From: an uncultured Myxococcales bacterium
GTDB taxonomy: Bacteria > Myxococcota_A > Polyangia > Polyangiales > Polyangiaceae
Length of the DNA stretch: 64,000 nucleotides
NCBI GenBank assembly: GCA_937872925.1
Contig: CALMUT010000103.1
Location: 1 to 64,000, forward strand
Direction: 5' to 3'
A program made the translations under genes and the position numbers. Shown in pieces: positions 8,686-19,601 of this stretch (position 1 is the stretch's first letter; each line of letters starts with the position of its first letter). Below the pieces are notes generated by a model. The model ran no database searches and was not told the DNA's origin. It saw only the letters and a list, made by a program, of their open reading frames with translations.

Positions 8686-10083
8686 TTAGCTCATGGAGAC
8701 CAAGAGGCGATCCGGGTCCTCCAGGAATTCGATGATTGTGCGCGCAAAAGCCGCTCCCGCATGGCCGTCAATCACTCGGTGGTCGAAGCTGAGGGAGAGC
8801 AACATGACTTCGCCGATGACGATCTGGTCGTCTTTCACCACAGGCCGGGGCTTCATTTCGTGCACCCCCAAGATCGCCACCTCGGGGTAGTTGACGATGG
8901 GGGTGGCAAAGAGGCCGCCAAGTTTTCCCAGGGAAGTGATGGTGAAACTCGAACCGCCAAGGTCCTCCACACGTAGCTTGCCGCTGCGCGCGTCTTCGCC
9001 AAGTCGCTCCAACTCTCGAGCAATGTCCAAGATACTCAGACGGTCCACGTCCCGCAGTACAGGCACGGTCAAACCGGCGTCTGTCGCCGCCGCGATCCCG
9101 ATATCGTAGTTGCCCTTGATCACGATCTCCTGGCTTGCGTCATCCACCAGGCAATTCAGGGTTGGGTGGCGCTTCAGCGCCGCCACCACGGCCTTGATGA
9201 TGAAGGGCAGAAAACTCAGCTTGATGCCCTCCGCCGCCGCAATGGGCTTGGTACGCTCACGAAGTGCGCGCAGCGCCGACGTTTCGCACTCGTCGACAAA
9301 CGTGAAGTGCGCAGCCGTATGTTTCGAGCGCGCCATATTCTCGTAAATTCGACGACGGATGCCACGGATCGGGATCCGTTGCTCGGCGGCCCCAGGTAGC
9401 AGGGGCTGCGGGCGCGTCATCGCGACGGGTCGTGCCCCCGTCGCCTCTGGGCGCACGGTCACAGCGTTCTGATCGACGGGCTGCGCCGGCGACGTATCGA
9501 GCAGCGCGCGAGCCGCGAATCTCTCGACGTCTTCACGAGTCACGCGTCCTGCGGGACCGCTCGGCGGAACGCGACGCAGGTCGACGCCCGACTCCCGGGC
9601 AAACTTGCGCGTGGCGGGCGCTGCCAGGGGCTTCTCCGCAAAATGCCCTCCCGCGTCCTGAACGGTGATGGCGGGGGCCTTGGGCGGCCGGGGGATCCCC
9701 ATGCCCGGCAGCGACTCCTTGATGTCTCCCACCGCGGTGGCGGCGGGGCCTTCCTCTTTGTTCGCCGAAGCGGAGGCGCCGTTTCCCGCTGCAGGCCCTG
9801 GGGCGGACTGCGGCGCCACGGGCGCAGGAGAGGCCGAAGCACCCGACACATCAAGCACGCCCAGCACGGCGCCGACGGGAACGTTCTGCCCTTCTTTGCC
9901 CCCTAGCTCCAGGACTCGACCCGCCTTGGGCGCTCCGATGGTGACAGTCGCTTTGTCGGTCATCACCTCGACCATTTCCTGGTCTTCGGTCAGGACGTCG
10001 CCAACTTTGACGAGCCAAGTGACGACTTCGCCCTCGGTAACGCCTTCGCCAATGTCTGGCAGCTTGAATTCGAATCGGTCCAT
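8686..10083 (-). CDS. Dihydrolipoamide acyltransferase (E2) of a 2-oxo acid dehydrogenase
   Basis: 465 aa. E2 carries acyl groups on a lipoyl arm and transfers them to CoA. The lipoyl domain occupies about 1-80, with the lipoylated Lys at K44 in the MTDKAT motif. A Pro/Ala linker leads to the peripheral-subunit-binding domain (about 150-190: TRKFARESGVDLRRV, GRVTREDVERF). The catalytic domain ends with the HRVIDG motif (H435, D439). One lipoyl domain and the pairing with separate E1 alpha and beta subunits fit a branched-chain 2-oxo acid or Gram-positive-type pyruvate dehydrogenase. No E3 gene is adjacent; lipA, which makes the lipoyl cofactor, is about 3 kb upstream. Confidence 0.92.
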   Translation of the reverse strand: MDRFEFKLPDIGEGVTEGEVVTWLVKVGDVLTEDQEMVEVMTDKATVTIGAPKAGRVLELGGKEGQNVPVGAVLGVLDVSGASASPAPVAPQSAPGPAAGNGASASANKEEGPAATAVGDIKESLPGMGIPRPPKAPAITVQDAGGHFAEKPLAAPATRKFARESGVDLRRVPPSGPAGRVTREDVERFAARALLDTSPAQPVDQNAVTVRPEATGARPVAMTRPQPLLPGAAEQRIPIRGIRRRIYENMARSKHTAAHFTFVDECETSALRALRERTKPIAAAEGIKLSFLPFIIKAVVAALKRHPTLNCLVDDASQEIVIKGNYDIGIAAATDAGLTVPVLRDVDRLSILDIARELERLGEDARSGKLRVEDLGGSSFTITSLGKLGGLFATPIVNYPEVAILGVHEMKPRPVVKDDQIVIGEVMLLSLSFDHRVIDGHAGAAFARTIIEFLEDPDRLLVSMS

Positions 10084-10100
10084 CGCTTCTTCCTCTAGGT

Positions 10101-11075
10101 TCAGGCTCGAGCAGTCTCCAGCACAGCCGGCACAATTCGATGCGACAGCGGCAAGTATTCCATCTCCAGCGTATAGGGAAACGGCGTGTCGAATCCGGTG
10201 ACTCGCCTCGGCGGTGCCTCTAGGTGGTAAAACACCTTCTCACAAATGAGGCTCACGAGTTCGGAGCCAAAGCCGCAAGTCTTTGGAGCCTCGTGCACGA
10301 CGACGACTCGCCCGGTCTTCTTGACGCTCTCCACAACGGTGGTGACGTCTAGCGGCCAAAGCGTGCGTAGGTCTATCACGTCGCACTCCACACCCTCCGC
10401 AGCGGCTTTCTCCGCGGCGTCCAGGCATTCGTAGAGCATCGCGCCGTAGGTGATGATCGTGACTGCGTCCCCCTGCCGCACGACGGAAGCGCTCTCCAAC
10501 GGCACAGTGTAGCGGCCTTCGGGGACGTCCCCCTTGGCGGCCCGATAGATCCGCTTCGGTTCGAAGAACAGCACGGGATCCGGATCGGCGATGGACGCGA
10601 GCAACAGGCCCTTGGCGTCATAGGGGTTGGCCGGACAGACGACTTTGAGCCCCGCAACGTGGATGAACTGCGCCTCGGGATGCTGTGAGTGGTAGTGCCC
10701 GCCGCGAATGCCGCCGCCCACGGGGGTGCGGATCACCATCTTGCACGGGTACTCCCCACCGGATCGATAGCGGTACTTGGCGACCTCACTGACGATCTGG
10801 TCGTATGCCGGCCAGATGAAGTCCGAGAATTGAATCTCCGGAATGGGCAACATGCCGTAGAGCGCCATGCCAGCCGCCGTCCCGATAATGCCGCCCTCAG
10901 ACAAGGGGGTGTCGATCACGCGGTCGTCGCCGAACTCGTCAAACAACCCCGCGGTCACGCGGAATACGCCACCTACTTTGCCGACGTCCTCACCCATCAG
11001 GACAATCTTGTCGTTTTCCTGCATGGCAAGGCGCAGCGCGTCGTTGATGGCCTGCACCATGTTCATTTCCGGCAT
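10101..11075 (-). CDS. 2-oxo acid dehydrogenase E1 component, beta subunit
   Basis: 324 aa, typical for E1 beta. It begins MPEMNMVQAINDALR and shows the family motifs VLMGEDVGKVGGVFRVT, DTPLSEGGIIGTAAGMA, EIQFSDFIWPAYDQIVSE and TPVGGGIRGGHYHSQ, and the C-terminal transketolase domain with VIDLRTLWPLD and VVVHEAPKTCGFGSE. It forms the heterotetrameric, thiamine-diphosphate E1 with the product of the gene just upstream. The frame runs on to 11384, overlapping the E1 alpha gene, but the ATG at 11073-11075 is the homologous start. Substrate (branched-chain 2-oxo acids or pyruvate) is not decided by the sequence. Confidence 0.93.
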   Translation of the reverse strand: MPEMNMVQAINDALRLAMQENDKIVLMGEDVGKVGGVFRVTAGLFDEFGDDRVIDTPLSEGGIIGTAAGMALYGMLPIPEIQFSDFIWPAYDQIVSEVAKYRYRSGGEYPCKMVIRTPVGGGIRGGHYHSQHPEAQFIHVAGLKVVCPANPYDAKGLLLASIADPDPVLFFEPKRIYRAAKGDVPEGRYTVPLESASVVRQGDAVTIITYGAMLYECLDAAEKAAAEGVECDVIDLRTLWPLDVTTVVESVKKTGRVVVVHEAPKTCGFGSELVSLICEKVFYHLEAPPRRVTGFDTPFPYTLEMEYLPLSHRIVPAVLETARA

Positions 11076-11131
11076 GGTTTGTTTCTCCGAATACTCCCTA
11101 AGAGGTCTGTCAATCTGTGCGGGTGCAGCAC

Positions 11132-12262
11132 TCAGTGCGCAGCTGGAGCCCGCGGTCCGGCCAATAGCTCGTCTTTTTGTTCCTTCAAGAACCACGGCAA
11201 GCTCTTGAATACGTCCTCGAACATGGTCTCCAAGGCGGGCCCTGGCGTGCTCTCGGCGATCGCCACGGCGTCCTTGATCTTCTTGTCCAGCTCCGTTCGC
11301 AGGGCTTCCTCCTGCGTCGCGTCCCAATGCCCGCCCTTTTCCAGGTGCGCCCGCACGCGCTCCAGGGGGTCCCGCGACACCCAAGGCTCAAGCTCCGTTT
11401 GCTTGCGGTAGCGGGTCGGGTCGTCGCTCGTCGAATGCCCGCTCATTCGATAGGTGATCGCTTCGATCAAGGTGGGGCCCTGGCCGGCAGCAGCGCGCTC
11501 AACGGCCTTTCGAGTCACCGCAATTACGGCCAAAAGGTCATTGCCGTCCACGCGGACGCCGGGGACGCCGTATGCGACGCCCTTCTCCGCAAAGGTACGA
11601 CTGGCGGTTTGCCGTTCGACCGGAACGCTGATGGCCCAACCATTGTTGCGGCAGAAAAAGACGACGGGCGCAGCGAATACGCCCGCGAAGTTCAACCCAT
11701 TGTGAAACTCGTTCGAGCTGGTCGAGCCGTCGCCGAAATAAACCAGACACGCCAGATCCTCTCGACGGATCTTGGCCGCCCAGGCGAAACCGGTAGCCTG
11801 GGTGATCTGTGTCCCGATGGGGGAACTCACGGATCCGAACTTCGCTTCGCGGCAGGTGTAGTGGTCGGGCATCTGCCGCCCTTTCACCGCATCGTTTTGA
11901 TTGCCGTACATATTGTCGAAGTAGCGCTGAAACGGAAAACCCCGAAGCAGACCGGCACCGAACTCCCGATAGCAGGGGAAGACCCAGTCTTGCTTGCGCA
12001 TGGCATAAGCGGACCCGATGATCGCCGCTTCTTCACCCAGGGACCCAATGTGAAACCCAATTCGGCCCTGGCGCTGCAAGGTGACTAGACGTTCATCCGT
12101 GATTCGGGTCAGCACCATGTGCCGATACAGCGCCACGATCTCGTCTGCGGCGAGCTTGGGGTCGTGCTCTGGGTCGAGGCTGCTGTCTTCGCGCAGCACC
12201 CGGACCACGCCGCTCGAAGCGCGGCCCGATTCGAATGTTGTCGTGGATGCGGTGGTCGTCAT
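11132..12262 (-). CDS. 2-oxo acid dehydrogenase E1 component, alpha subunit
   Basis: 376 aa. This is the thiamine-diphosphate-binding subunit; the TPP motif runs from GDGSTSSNEFHNGLNFA to CRNN. Other conserved parts are RQGRIGFHIGSLGEEA, YREFGAGLLRGF, GRQMPDHY and the phosphorylation-loop region TYRMSGHSTSDDPTRYR. The N-terminal approximately 40 residues are a Thr/Ser-rich tail and an acidic stretch before the fold. The sequence resembles branched-chain (BKD) E1 alpha more than AceE-type E1, so a branched-chain complex is my preferred reading. In myxobacteria BKD supplies iso-fatty-acid primers (established for the group), which would fit, but this is inference. Confidence 0.92.
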   Translation of the reverse strand: MTTTASTTTFESGRASSGVVRVLREDSSLDPEHDPKLAADEIVALYRHMVLTRITDERLVTLQRQGRIGFHIGSLGEEAAIIGSAYAMRKQDWVFPCYREFGAGLLRGFPFQRYFDNMYGNQNDAVKGRQMPDHYTCREAKFGSVSSPIGTQITQATGFAWAAKIRREDLACLVYFGDGSTSSNEFHNGLNFAGVFAAPVVFFCRNNGWAISVPVERQTASRTFAEKGVAYGVPGVRVDGNDLLAVIAVTRKAVERAAAGQGPTLIEAITYRMSGHSTSDDPTRYRKQTELEPWVSRDPLERVRAHLEKGGHWDATQEEALRTELDKKIKDAVAIAESTPGPALETMFEDVFKSLPWFLKEQKDELLAGPRAPAAH

Positions 12263-12409
12263 GAAAATCCTAGATGTTGAAGCTAGCGCGGCAGCCCGAG
12301 CCTAGTCGAACCTAGACGAGAGCGAAAAGCCCCTTATCTACAAGTCCGCTGCCCAGCCCTCTGGGCCGCTGCATCTTCGCCGTCGCCGCAGCGCGTCGAA
12401 AACCAACAC

Positions 12410-12979
12410 TCAATCGCTGAGCGCCTGTTCGGCTTCGGCAAAGGCGCGGTCAAGCGCTGTCTCGTCCGAGCCAAAACTCTTCGCCAGCTGTTGGAGCACT
12501 TCGCGTTCAACGTCACTGACACCACCCGACACTTGCGCGAGGAGTGCCGCGACGCGCAAAACCTCTTGCGCGTGCTCGGGCTTCGTCACGGTGCGAGCGA
12601 CCATTTGCACCCGCTTTTCGATGCCGTCCTCATGCATCTGATCCTCAAGGTCGGCCACTAGTGCGTGGACCTGGCCCTGGCCGACTACGCCCTCACAAGC
12701 CGACAGCACCACGTGCTCGAATGCCGCACGCTCGGTCGGATCGAAATCGCCATCCGCGTTGGCAACGAGAAACGCCGCTTCGACCACGGCTTCAAAAAGC
12801 GCCGCCGCGTCCGGATCAAAACCAGTCGGCTGTGTGATGTCGTCTGTCGTGGGCTTGGACCCGTACGACGCCGCAGCAACCGTCAGGATGGAAGACTTGG
12901 TCCCGTCTTCGGAATAAGACGGCGGGAGGCTCAGCTTGTTAGCCACACGCTCGAGCAAGTTCTGGTCGGGGGCGGTCAT
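12410..12979 (-). CDS. TerB-like (tellurite resistance B family) protein
   Basis: 189 aa, soluble, mostly helical and acidic. The segment from about residue 60 (LFEAVVEAAFLVANADGDFDPTERAAF) to the C-terminus (GVSDVEREVLQQLAKSFG) matches the two-half acidic helical pattern of TerB-like proteins, in which DGD/E motifs bind divalent metal. The first 55 residues are a non-conserved, Ser/Thr-rich lead. It lies between lipA and the 2-oxo acid dehydrogenase genes on the same strand, with short gaps on both sides (147 bases downstream, 53 upstream). Its biochemical role is not known. Confidence 0.75.
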   Translation of the reverse strand: MTAPDQNLLERVANKLSLPPSYSEDGTKSSILTVAAASYGSKPTTDDITQPTGFDPDAAALFEAVVEAAFLVANADGDFDPTERAAFEHVVLSACEGVVGQGQVHALVADLEDQMHEDGIEKRVQMVARTVTKPEHAQEVLRVAALLAQVSGGVSDVEREVLQQLAKSFGSDETALDRAFAEAEQALSD

Positions 12980-13032
12980 GTCGGTTCTTCAAGAAGGGGC
13001 GCGGCGAAGCCTAGCCGAAAGCGCCCGGCGCG

Positions 13033-14025
13033 TCAGCGCTCGACGACGGACCGACGAACTAGGGATTCTACGGGCAAAATCCCCGGGTCCGGGGGGCCTA
13101 GCGGGGGGCTCCGGTCCGGCAGCGCGCCGCCGCTCGCAAGCACAAAGGCCTCGGCTGCGTGGTAGCTCGAACGAACCAGGGGGCCCGAAGCGACGTAGCG
13201 AAAGCCCATGGCGCGGCCCTGCTCTGCCCACGCCTCGAACCGTTCGGGCTCCACGTAGCGCTTTACGGGCGCATGCTTCGGCGTGGGGCGCAGATACTGG
13301 CCAAGGGTGACGATATCCACCCCTGCTCCGCGCAAATCCGCCATGGCCTCGACCACCTCTTCGTCGCGCTCTCCAATACCGACCATCAAGGAGCTCTTCA
13401 CGTAACGTGCGGGCTGGGCGGCCTTTGCGTGTTGCAGCACGCGCAAGCTCTGATCGTAGTTGCAGCGCTGGTCGCGGATCGTGCCGGTGAGCCGGCGAAC
13501 GACTTCGAGGTTATGCGCGAAAACCTCGGGCTCCGCCGCCAGAATCGCGTCCACATCCCTGGTCCGTCCGGAAAAGTCCCCCACGAGCGTTTCCACTAGG
13601 AGGCCAGGACTCTCGCGATGAATCGCGCGCACCGTCTTGGCGACATGGGCAGCGCCACCATCCAGCAGGTCGTCGCGATCGACCATGGTGAGCACCACGT
13701 AGCGCAGCGCCATTTTTGCAATGGCCCTGCCAACATGGTCGGGCTCTCGCGGGTCGACAGCGCCCCGGGGACTTCCCGTAGTCACCGCGCAGAAGCGACA
13801 ACCGCGGGTGCACGTGTGGCCAAGCACCATCACCGTCGCGGTGCCGGCACTCCAGCACTCGCCCACGTTTGGACAGCGGGCTTCCTCGCACACGGTGTTC
13901 AAGTCCAACCCACGCAGCGTCTCTTTCAGCTGCGTGTAGCGCTCGCCTCCGGGCGCACGCACCTTCAGCCAGGGGGGTTTTCTTTCCCGAAAAATAGGCT
14001 CTGAACCACTCACCTTGGGGAACAT
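13033..14025 (-). CDS. lipA: Lipoyl synthase (radical SAM)
   Basis: 330 aa. LipA inserts two sulfur atoms into octanoyl groups on lipoyl-domain proteins. Both iron-sulfur clusters are visible: the auxiliary cluster cysteines C46, C51 and C57, and the radical SAM triad C72-x3-C76-x2-C79 (CTRGCRFC). The C-terminal RSSYHAAE motif holds the conserved Ser that ligates the auxiliary cluster. The last 35 residues are Pro-rich and look unconserved. Its position upstream of the E1/E2 genes fits its role in supplying their lipoyl cofactor. No lipB is seen in the window. Confidence 0.95.
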   Translation of the reverse strand: MFPKVSGSEPIFRERKPPWLKVRAPGGERYTQLKETLRGLDLNTVCEEARCPNVGECWSAGTATVMVLGHTCTRGCRFCAVTTGSPRGAVDPREPDHVGRAIAKMALRYVVLTMVDRDDLLDGGAAHVAKTVRAIHRESPGLLVETLVGDFSGRTRDVDAILAAEPEVFAHNLEVVRRLTGTIRDQRCNYDQSLRVLQHAKAAQPARYVKSSLMVGIGERDEEVVEAMADLRGAGVDIVTLGQYLRPTPKHAPVKRYVEPERFEAWAEQGRAMGFRYVASGPLVRSSYHAAEAFVLASGGALPDRSPPLGPPDPGILPVESLVRRSVVER

Positions 14026-14086
14026 AGGCGCGGCGAGCGAACTTGGCCAGGCACGAGCCCGCTTCGGAACGACCCGCTTGAAAAAC

Positions 14087-15154
<1,068 letters not shown>

Positions 15155-15226
15155 CTTTTCCGGCGGAGCCTGACCTAGCCACGTCCAAGTTGGCAAGGCG
15201 CCTTATGAATTGACGAAAATCACGAT

Positions 15227-15643
15227 ATGCTTGCCGCCATGGCCCGCCGACTTCTGCCCTGCCCCAGCTGCAGCCGACACGTCAATCTCGACGAAGCGAA
15301 GTGTCCCTTCTGCGCCCAGATCGTTCATTTCGCGCATGTCCCTGCCGCCGTCAGCGTGGCGCAGACCGCGCGGCTTTCGCGTACCGCGCGGGTCGCCCTG
15401 GGAGCCGCATTGGCCGCGGCCCTCCCGGCTTGCGGCGGTTCGGGCCAGCCCGCCCACGGCCCAGAGCCCCCGCCCGCCACCCCCACGGCTCCCCCGGACG
15501 ACGACGGCTCCCCCGCTGCGGAATACGGCGCGCCCATGCCTCCGGACGATCCCGGCGCCGTCGCGCCCCTCTATGGCGAGCCGGCTCCCCCGGACGACGA
15601 CGGAGCCGGCGCCCCCGAATACGGCGCTCCTCCCGAGCATTGA
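15227..15643 (+). CDS. Small zinc-ribbon membrane protein with Pro-rich tail
   Basis: 138 aa. The N-terminus has two CxxC pairs, CPSC (C12, C15) and CPFC (C26, C29), forming a predicted zinc ribbon. A hydrophobic segment (about 52-68) then leads to a low-complexity tail rich in Pro, Asp and Gly with repeated YGAP / YGEP and PPDDDG motifs. The layout suggests a cytoplasmic zinc ribbon and an exported disordered tail. Such small proteins are common in myxobacteria and of unknown function. Start may instead be the second Met at 15239; neither has a clear ribosome-binding site. I regard it as real because the codon pattern and zinc-ribbon are coherent, but there is no known family I can name. Confidence 0.65.
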   Translation: MLAAMARRLLPCPSCSRHVNLDEAKCPFCAQIVHFAHVPAAVSVAQTARLSRTARVALGAALAAALPACGGSGQPAHGPEPPPATPTAPPDDDGSPAAEYGAPMPPDDPGAVAPLYGEPAPPDDDGAGAPEYGAPPEH

Positions 15644-15652
15644 GCCCAGACG

Positions 15653-15669
15653 GCCCCCGCGGCGGGGGC
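15653..15669. terminator. GC-rich hairpin between convergent genes
   Basis: The palindrome GCCCCCGC / GCGGGGGC lies between the stop of the zinc-ribbon gene (15643) and the gatB stop (15676), which converge here. There is no U-run on either side, so it could be a bidirectional transcript end or only a structured spacer. Confidence 0.35.
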
Positions 15670-15675
15670 GCGGGA

Positions 15676-17109
<1,434 letters not shown>

Positions 17110-17128
17110 GACGAGGCGGCGCGACCCG

Positions 17129-17797
17129 TCAGTGGTGCTTTTCCCGGTCCACGCCAGGATGCGTCGAATCCCCGGGCTCGTGCCTTGGGTTGGCAGTGAG
17201 CTGGGTGCCGTCCCGACCCACGAAGGACATCAGCGTATCTTTTTCGTAGATGAACTGTTCGCGGGAGTCGTAGGGAGCCGCGTGCACGCCCGTGTCCATG
17301 CGAATGGCGTCGCAGGGGCACGCCTCCACACAGAAACCGCAAAACACGCAGCGCAATTCGTCGATCACGAAGCGTGTCGGGAAGCGCTCGTAGCCTCGGC
17401 GCGGATCCCCTTCCGGGTACTCCCCCGCGTCGATGTGGATGCATTGCGCGGGGCACGCCGTTGAGCAGCACAGGCAGGCCACGCAGCGCACTGAACCGTC
17501 TTCACGATGGGTCAGGCGGTGCAGCCCGCGAAAGCGCTCCGGATACGGACGCCGCTGTTCCGGGTACGAGATGCAGTTGATGCCGTCGTCGATCCCCTCA
17601 AGCACCGGATCGTTGCGCTGCGAAAGCACCATCTCCTTCGTGTTCTTGAAGAAGTGGCTCATGGTGATGCCAAGACCTTTGGCGATCTCCGGAACGTAGC
17701 TCTGCACCCCCGCGCTGCGCACCGGGCGTTTTACGGGCTTACCACTGACCTTATTGGGACCGAGTGCACCGCCGACGACGATATTGCTCATGGCCAT
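17129..17797 (-). CDS. nuoI: NADH-quinone oxidoreductase subunit I
   Basis: 222 aa. NuoI carries two 4Fe-4S clusters (N6a, N6b) that pass electrons from NuoG to NuoB. Both ferredoxin motifs are intact: C105-C108-C111-C115 (CVACLCCSTACP) and C150-C153-C156-C160 (CVFCGFCVEACP). The N-terminal approximately 35 residues are longer than usual and basic, with a GLGITMSHFF amphipathic segment before the cluster domain. The ATG at 17795-17797 follows nuoH by 7 bases; the longer frame to 17863 would overlap nuoH and is not needed. Confidence 0.95.
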   Translation of the reverse strand: MAMSNIVVGGALGPNKVSGKPVKRPVRSAGVQSYVPEIAKGLGITMSHFFKNTKEMVLSQRNDPVLEGIDDGINCISYPEQRRPYPERFRGLHRLTHREDGSVRCVACLCCSTACPAQCIHIDAGEYPEGDPRRGYERFPTRFVIDELRCVFCGFCVEACPCDAIRMDTGVHAAPYDSREQFIYEKDTLMSFVGRDGTQLTANPRHEPGDSTHPGVDREKHH

Positions 17798-17804
17798 AGT
17801 TCTC

Positions 17805-19601
17805 TCATGCCCCCATGCGCGCCGATTTGACGCCGCCCAGCGCAGCAGCGAACTTCTGCGCACTGCTCACCACCATGCGCTTCTTTTCCGCCGGCGCGAG
17901 CACGAACCGAACCAGCGCGCCCAGCGCGACGATGCCGAGCACGGCAACCAGCAGCTCAGTCATGTCGCCAGCGATGCGCAGGGCATTCATGACGCTCGGG
18001 CTGGCCGACGCGATGGCGAGGATGATCAGTCCCGTCACCAGGATATTGACCAAGGACGCCGGCAGCAGCTTGCGCCAGCCGAGGCGCATCAGCTGATCGT
18101 AGCGGAATCGCGGCAGGGTCCAGCGAATGGTGATCTGCAGCCAGCAAAGCAGCAGGGTCTTGCCAACGAAGGCAAGCACCCCCAAAAGCACCACCGATAG
18201 ATGGGTCAAGGACTGGCGGACGAGCACGGTGTCGCCGATCGCCAGGTAGATGCCGTCGCGTTCGATAAACGGCAGGGCCCAGCCACCCAGAAAGATCGCC
18301 GCCATGAGCGCGCTGGAGGCGACGACGGCGACGTACTCGGCAAAGAAGAACATGGCGAACTTCATTCCGGAGTATTCGGTGAAGTAGCCCGCGACGATTT
18401 CGCTTTCACCCTCCGGGATGTCGAAGGGGATGCGCTTGCTCTCCGCCACGGCCGCGGCAAAGAAAAGGAAGAACGCCACAGGCTGGACGAATAGGCCCCA
18501 GGTGTTTTCCGCCTGCCAGCGAACCATCTCGTCGATGCGGAGCGTGCCGTAGACCATGATGGCGCCAATCAGAGTGAGCCCCAGAGTGACTTCGTAGGAA
18601 ACCATCTGACTGGCGGCGCGGAGCCCACCGAGCAGACTGTATTTGTTGTCACTGGCCCAGCCAGCCAACGCGGCGCCGACGATGCCCGTGCCTGCCAGGG
18701 CAAAGAAGTAGAGGATGCCTACGTTGACATCCACGACCTGAAGCGCCACTGCGCCGTCCGTGCATAGCCCTTCCCGAGGCACCGTGCGCGCCAGGGACCC
18801 GAAGTCGATTTTGCCGCCCTTGTCGCCGAAGCACAGCGTGTCGCCGAAGGGCACCACGGCCAAGACCACCAGCGCCGGGAAAAACGAGATGAAGGGTGCA
18901 AGGCTGTGTAGAAAGCGGTCCGCGTTCGGTGGAACGAAGTCCTCCTTGAACATCGTCTTCAGGCCGTCCGCTGCGGGATGCAGCAGCCCAAAGAGGCGCA
19001 AGCCCACCCGATCCTCGGTAAAGCTGCTGGCCGCGTAGACCGCGCCCCCTGCCACCGCCACTGCGAAGATCGCCGGGCTCGCACCGTACGCGACCTCCCG
19101 CAGACTGGTCCCGGTGGTCGTGCCGCGTAGCAGGCCAGAGGCAAGCAAGGTGACCGCGTGGGCGCCCAGCCCCGCGTACACGAAGATGCGCGGATCCCCA
19201 AGCCAGGCGAAGAAACGGTCTAGATTCGCGACGACCGCACCCGCTTCGGCGTTGACGCCACGAGCGCGCACGCGCCCTGCAATGGCCAAGCCCGTGAGCC
19301 AGGTCGCGAGGATCGCCAGATGCGTGAAGAGCAGAGCGCGGCCCATACGCTCGACGCCTTCGGCCTTGTTGGTCAGGAAGAATGCGATGACACCGACGGC
19401 CAGTAGCAGCGCCGGACCGGCAACCATGCCCTGCGCCAAGCGCCGTGGCAGCCAGATCACGGCACGGTTGGGGCCGACGCGATCGGCGATCACCGCGCCT
19501 TGGCGGCGATCCACCCAGGTCAAGATCACCGCGACGTTCATGCCGAACATCACGACGAAGAGCGCCTTGGCCACGAAGGAAAAGACCAGAGCCGTCGTCA
19601 T
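17805..19601 (-). CDS. nuoH: NADH-quinone oxidoreductase subunit H, with large insertion
   Basis: 598 aa, against about 325 for E. coli NuoH. NuoH forms the quinone-site membrane subunit next to NuoB/D. The conserved parts are all present: RVGPNR (41-46), HPAADGLKTMFKED (208-221), DVNVGILYFF (291-300), GWASDNKYSLLGGLRAASQ (314-332), the acidic loop PFDIPEGESEIVAGYFTEYSG (392-412) and ITIRWTLPRFRYDQLM (490-505). Between the first two, residues about 48-198 are inserted and contain four predicted membrane helices (about 59-76, 89-109, 139-158, 174-193). A second loop of about 30 residues (254-284) has two Cys (C257, C280). Start is the ATG at 19599-19601, overlapping the nuoG stop by 4 bases. 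Confidence 0.93.
   Translation of the reverse strand: MTTALVFSFVAKALFVVMFGMNVAVILTWVDRRQGAVIADRVGPNRAVIWLPRRLAQGMVAGPALLLAVGVIAFFLTNKAEGVERMGRALLFTHLAILATWLTGLAIAGRVRARGVNAEAGAVVANLDRFFAWLGDPRIFVYAGLGAHAVTLLASGLLRGTTTGTSLREVAYGASPAIFAVAVAGGAVYAASSFTEDRVGLRLFGLLHPAADGLKTMFKEDFVPPNADRFLHSLAPFISFFPALVVLAVVPFGDTLCFGDKGGKIDFGSLARTVPREGLCTDGAVALQVVDVNVGILYFFALAGTGIVGAALAGWASDNKYSLLGGLRAASQMVSYEVTLGLTLIGAIMVYGTLRIDEMVRWQAENTWGLFVQPVAFFLFFAAAVAESKRIPFDIPEGESEIVAGYFTEYSGMKFAMFFFAEYVAVVASSALMAAIFLGGWALPFIERDGIYLAIGDTVLVRQSLTHLSVVLLGVLAFVGKTLLLCWLQITIRWTLPRFRYDQLMRLGWRKLLPASLVNILVTGLIILAIASASPSVMNALRIAGDMTELLVAVLGIVALGALVRFVLAPAEKKRMVVSSAQKFAAALGGVKSARMGA

Noticed and set aside
11076-11384. Upstream extension of the E1 beta frame
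   Set aside because: The extra residues overlap E1 alpha and are basic low-complexity sequence; the homologous start is at 11075.
11177-12088. 303-codon plus-strand frame
   Set aside because: It is antisense to the E1 alpha gene and shows no family motif.
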